Below are positions 61,352 through 64,000 of a stretch of 64,000 bases of DNA, piece after piece. The stretch's first letter is position 1. Each line of letters begins with the position of its first letter. The stretch is from assembly GCA_963703075.1 (NCBI GenBank), contig OY969786.1:2542001-2606000 (forward strand). The letters run 5' to 3'. The stretch is from Korobacter sp963703075 (GTDB taxonomy: Bacteria; Acidobacteriota; Terriglobia; Terriglobales; Acidobacteriaceae). The translations under genes and the position numbers were made by a program. The notes beneath the pieces are model-generated. The model was not told where the DNA came from and did not search any database. It saw only the letters and a program-made list of their open reading frames with translations.

Positions 61352-62114
61352 GATTCGTCGTCTCTCTCTACCGCTTACCCAGGGACTGCGGGTTCGGCAC
61401 ATTGCTCATTTTGGGCTGACAACCTGCCGCCCGGAGGAGGTGCCGGCCGAAGTGCTACTGCGGACGGATCTACTGGAGTTTGACCAGATCCCAATCGCCG
61501 AGGCAGATAGCATCATTGGGATTCTTGAGCGAGAATCTGGGGAAAGACGCCGGATCGATGCGTCGGTTCTCGTCTCCGCAGATGAACCGCTCGCCCATTT
61601 TCTTCCTACCGTGAAGGATCAGAAATATCGTCTGGTAGTTGACGGAACCCAGATCACAGGCATTGTCACCTGGAGCGACCTCTTGAAGTTGCCTGTGCTC
61701 TTGCTCGGGTATTCACTGATCGCGCAGTTGGAGCGTTTGTTGGCCCGCGCCATATGCGCACGATATCGTGAAAGCGACGACTGGATAAGACGCCTTACCA
61801 GTAAGCAACAGAAAGCACTCACGCAAAAGGCCCAGCGAGCGAAACAAGATAATCTCTCTCTTCCGCTTATAGAGTTCGTTGATCTACCGATAAAGGCAAC
61901 TTTAGTGCGCGACCTTCTACTTTCCCAAACGGGCTTTGAAATCGCACTCGAAAACGTGAGACTCTTCCGCAACGATGTAGCCCACGCACATCGGATCATG
62001 CGAGGTCATTCCGAATTGAAGGTGTTCGTTGACCGAATCGAAACGGTCATCGAATGGATACAGAGCCTCGAACAGCATCTTTCTTCCGAACAAGGTGGGG
62101 CCGCTTTGGCGTGA
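61332..62114 (+). CDS. CBS-domain protein with C-terminal HEPN-like RNase motif
   Basis: This protein of about 260 residues has an N-terminal CBS pair-like region (DSIIGILE, LVSADEPLAHFLPTVKDQKYRLVVDGTQITGIVTWSDLLKLP, ~55-125) and a helical C-terminal half with the HEPN motif RNDVAH (R213-x4-H218) in NVRLFRNDVAHAH, as in Swt1-type HEPN domains. HEPN proteins in defence loci often cut RNA; CBS domains bind adenine nucleotides and could gate that activity. The ATG at 61332 has AGGAA close upstream. It lies between McrBC and an Hsp70-like gene. Catalysis is inferred from the motif only. Confidence 0.72.
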   Translation: MAQKDSEIRRLSLPLTQGLRVRHIAHFGLTTCRPEEVPAEVLLRTDLLEFDQIPIAEADSIIGILERESGERRRIDASVLVSADEPLAHFLPTVKDQKYRLVVDGTQITGIVTWSDLLKLPVLLLGYSLIAQLERLLARAICARYRESDDWIRRLTSKQQKALTQKAQRAKQDNLSLPLIEFVDLPIKATLVRDLLLSQTGFEIALENVRLFRNDVAHAHRIMRGHSELKVFVDRIETVIEWIQSLEQHLSSEQGGAALA

Positions 62115-62199
62115 GGTGGTGCGTCTGATTCGGCATTGGGGGCCCTCGCTATCCGGGGGGCGATGCATCGCTTCTGGCACACATTTGGCACCCCGGCCA

Positions 62200-62360
62200 C
62201 CTGTTCGCCGGATCGCGGGGGAGACGAAAATCGAATTCCACTACCGAGCGTTTCTTTGGCAACTCGATCTTTTCGATCTTGTCCAGCGCCTTAATCCGTC
62301 TCTGCACCTGGGCAGCTTTAGCGGCGTGCGTCCTGAACCGATCGATGAAACGTTGTTCTT
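62200..62360 (-). pseudogene. Relic of an ABC-F ATPase gene (inter-domain linker only)
   Basis: A short minus-strand frame reads QRFIDRFRTHAAKAAQVQRRIKAL, then DKIEKIELPKK and FDFRLP. This matches the linker between the two ATPase domains of YheS-like ABC-F proteins (FIDRFRAKATKAKQAQSRIK in that family). No Walker A, signature or Walker B sequence occurs on either side in the 400-base gap, so it is a fragment of a lost translation-factor or resistance gene. Confidence 0.6.
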
Positions 62361-62512
62361 GGGGAAGGCCCTCGATCCTACCAATCATGTATCTTAAGTT
62401 CTAGAGGGGTGCACTACCCTGTGCTCCGGTAAATGCGGTGCTTTGAAGTGCCCTGCCTTTCGCATAAACAGGAGAATCCCAGAATCTCAAATTTGGGATA
62501 CGTGATCAATTC

Positions 62513-63349
62513 TCACTTTTCCACGTATTTGTCGCGATAGTCTTCAGCCCTTCCAGTTGTTAGAGGCAGATCCGGCACCTCGGCTCGGCGTAACGTTTTA
62601 GCAAGATTGAGTGCCGCGTAACTCATTCCATGAGCCACTGATAAACGATGAAAGTCTTCGGGCTTCACTCTTCCCAGTACAACGTCCTCCGGCACCGGCA
62701 AGCTTAGCTCAAGCAGCGATCGGTCGCGTGCAGTTCGCTGCATAGCTCTCTGAAAAACATCGATCCTTCTTCCCCCTCCGGCCAGAAAGTATGGCAAGCC
62801 CTTCGACCATGCAGGCGACGTTCCATATCGAAAGGTTTTGGTATCGTGAAGAATCTTGCGGATGGAGAGATAGAGCATCTCCGAAAAATATTCCTCCACC
62901 GGATCGAGGGTTCCTGAGCGGAGTCCATAGCTACGCTCAAAATCTTTACCATCCAGACGGGAAGCCGCATCGTCCCAATCACTCCTCACGAGCGCCCCAG
63001 CCTCAGCGCGATACCCCAATAACACATGAGTTCCTTGTGTCCTCACTAGCGGTTCAAGAATGCAGTTGATCTCTTCGGATTCCTCATCTTCACCAATGTG
63101 AAACGTCACAATATCGACCGTGCCGGCCCCCACGTCCACAAGCAAATGTAGGTCCTTTTGCCGTTGCGCGGAGCTCCGGTACGAATGAATCTGCGCTCCA
63201 AACTCGGGAAACGCCTGTATTCTCTCCCCAACAAGATGGCCAGGCACTGAAGCGCCCAGCGCCATTCCGCCGATCCTGGCAAATTTTCCTCGCTGCCTCG
63301 AATGTGACTGGCTCACGAACGCAACCGAGCGCCCACCCCGCCGCAGCAA
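62513..63349 (-). CDS. Hsp70/actin-like ATPase, 3' part of a frameshifted gene
   Basis: This 278-residue frame holds the second half of an Hsp70/actin-type ATPase: LLVDVGAGTVDIVTFHIG (phosphate 2 motif) near residue 70 and LAGGGRRIDVFQ (adenosine motif) near 190, then a helical end. The N-terminal ~22 residues of the open frame are out-of-frame noise; homology begins at about FARIGGMALG. Removing one T from the run at 63284-63287 joins it to the upstream frame as AARK-FARIGGMALG. No substrate-binding domain follows, so it is not a DnaK chaperone. Confidence 0.78.
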   Translation of the reverse strand: MLRRGGRSVAFVSQSHSRQRGKFARIGGMALGASVPGHLVGERIQAFPEFGAQIHSYRSSAQRQKDLHLLVDVGAGTVDIVTFHIGEDEESEEINCILEPLVRTQGTHVLLGYRAEAGALVRSDWDDAASRLDGKDFERSYGLRSGTLDPVEEYFSEMLYLSIRKILHDTKTFRYGTSPAWSKGLPYFLAGGGRRIDVFQRAMQRTARDRSLLELSLPVPEDVVLGRVKPEDFHRLSVAHGMSYAALNLAKTLRRAEVPDLPLTTGRAEDYRDKYVEK

Positions 63350-64000
63350 GCTCTGTGTAGAGTTGACAAGTAGCCGACCTATCCCACGCGGCCGCAGGTA
63401 GTCCCATATTTAACGCCCACTCAAGCTGAAATCCCTCGACTACGTTGCGTTGTGCGTCAAAGAGCCAGCTCCGAACGTAACGGGTGGCTAAAGCGATGAA
63501 CACTACCGCCTTGAGACTGCTTTCTTCAGTCGGCTGCTGCTCCAGCAACGACATCTTTATACCGCTATGGGCTTGGCCACCCGGGGCCATACCCAATACA
63601 CAGCCCCCATCTGGCATTGACGAGAACACGCTTGGAAGGAGGAATGAATGTGAGGAATCCACCGCCTTGTCCCAGTGAACCACATACGAAAGATCGCGAA
63701 CCCGCACGCAGGCTTTTGTGAAGGCAGTACCAAAGTCGAGCCCCAGGATGCACAAGGACCGTTTGCCGGTCTGGGCCCGGCCGATTCCAAGATCGATTCC
63801 CATTTTCTGCCAATTCTGGTCACGACGAACGACGCAGTCAGAATTCCCAATCCTATACTTCTTCATATCCGGCGGAGAGAACTTCTTACTTAAAGATCCC
63901 GGCTGCACTCGTTTGATTTGCGGTGTGGCGGAGACGGAGGCATCCTTGAAATGTTGGTGCCCAGAATTTGGGCTTCGCGGAGGCGGGGTCGGTTTGATCG
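63090..64000 (-). CDS. Hsp70/actin-like ATPase, 5' part of the frameshifted gene, start beyond the window
   Basis: This frame encodes the first half: CILGLDFGTAFTKACVRV (phosphate 1 motif), LPSVFSSMPDGGCVLG and NMGLPAAAW, typical of Hsp70-like proteins found near defence or polymer-forming genes. It goes out of frame after FEAARK at 63284-63287. Upstream of the in-frame ATG at 63866 and GTG at 63908 the frame stays open to the window edge and reads a proline-rich stretch (KPTPPPRSPNSGH), so the true start may lie outside. It is convergent with the CBS-HEPN gene; the ABC-F relic lies between. Confidence 0.75.
   Translation of the reverse strand, partial: IKPTPPPRSPNSGHQHFKDASVSATPQIKRVQPGSLSKKFSPPDMKKYRIGNSDCVVRRDQNWQKMGIDLGIGRAQTGKRSLCILGLDFGTAFTKACVRVRDLSYVVHWDKAVDSSHSFLLPSVFSSMPDGGCVLGMAPGGQAHSGIKMSLLEQQPTEESSLKAVVFIALATRYVRSWLFDAQRNVVEGFQLEWALNMGLPAAAWDRSATCQLYTELAAAGWALGCVREPVTFEAARKICQDRRNGAGRFSAWPSCWGENTGVSRVWSADSFVPELRATAKGPTFACGRGGRHGRYCDVSHW

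Noticed and set aside
1..64000. CRISPR array, insertion sequence or prophage structural genes
   Set aside because: I saw no regularly spaced repeats, no transposase or integrase signature and no phage structural gene in any frame.

Overview
The window looks like chromosomal DNA of an Acidobacteriota member, probably class Terriglobia (subdivision 1). This is inferred from two roughly 1,050-1,150-residue Oar-type TonB-dependent receptors with an N-terminal carboxypeptidase-regulatory-like domain, several Tat-exported glycosidases, a moderately GC-rich sequence and the general gene style. No rRNA or taxonomic marker is present, so the assignment is an inference.

Left and middle (1 to about 46.4 kb) form a carbohydrate-catabolism region. 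1-3.1 kb (+): two short-chain dehydrogenases, a mutarotase-like protein and an esterase, packed as an operon. 3.1-9.2 kb (-): a secreted esterase, a type I mannose-6-phosphate-isomerase-like protein and the first receptor. 9.4-18.8 kb: two secreted glycosidases (the second split by a one-base frameshift), a DeoR regulator, a sugar-porter transporter, two tandem cupin-type glucose-6-phosphate isomerases and a ROK kinase, which together suggest uptake and phosphorylation of glucose-type sugars. 18.8-20.3 kb (-): an ECF sigma factor overlapping a TonB-family protein. 20.6-25.8 kb (-): a GH13 alpha-glucosidase and the second receptor. 26.1-28.2 kb (-): a GH127-like protein. 28.3-34.1 kb: a tight minus-strand operon of a diiron ferritin-like protein, a flavin/2Fe-2S reductase, a zinc alcohol dehydrogenase and an esterase, divergent from an AraC regulator, with an exact 11-bp repeat at 21-bp period between them; this is the best candidate here for an undescribed metabolic system. 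34.1-44.3 kb (+): a CGTase-like GH13 enzyme, a GH2-like enzyme, and a lactonase, SDR, IlvD/Edd dehydratase, FAH-family hydrolase and esterase that outline a non-phosphorylative sugar-acid pathway. 44.4-46.4 kb: a chloroperoxidase-like hydrolase divergent from a GlxA-type regulator.

At 46,453-46,502 lies only the 3' part of a tRNA-Val(CAC) gene on the minus strand. Its geometry marks the end of an island integrated into a tRNA gene: chromosome to the left, island to the right. Everything to the right fits a defence island: a superfamily 1 helicase with a Vsr-like nuclease end (frameshifted at its Walker A), an AddB-like/AddA-like nuclease-helicase pair, McrB-McrC, a CBS-HEPN protein, a relic of an ABC-F gene, and a frameshifted Hsp70/actin-like ATPase that runs off the window end.

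Three genes carry one-base insertions, all in short homopolymers (12,943-12,944; 49,989-49,991; 63,284-63,287). They may be sequencing errors rather than real mutations. I saw no CRISPR array, complete transposase, integrase, rRNA or complete tRNA.
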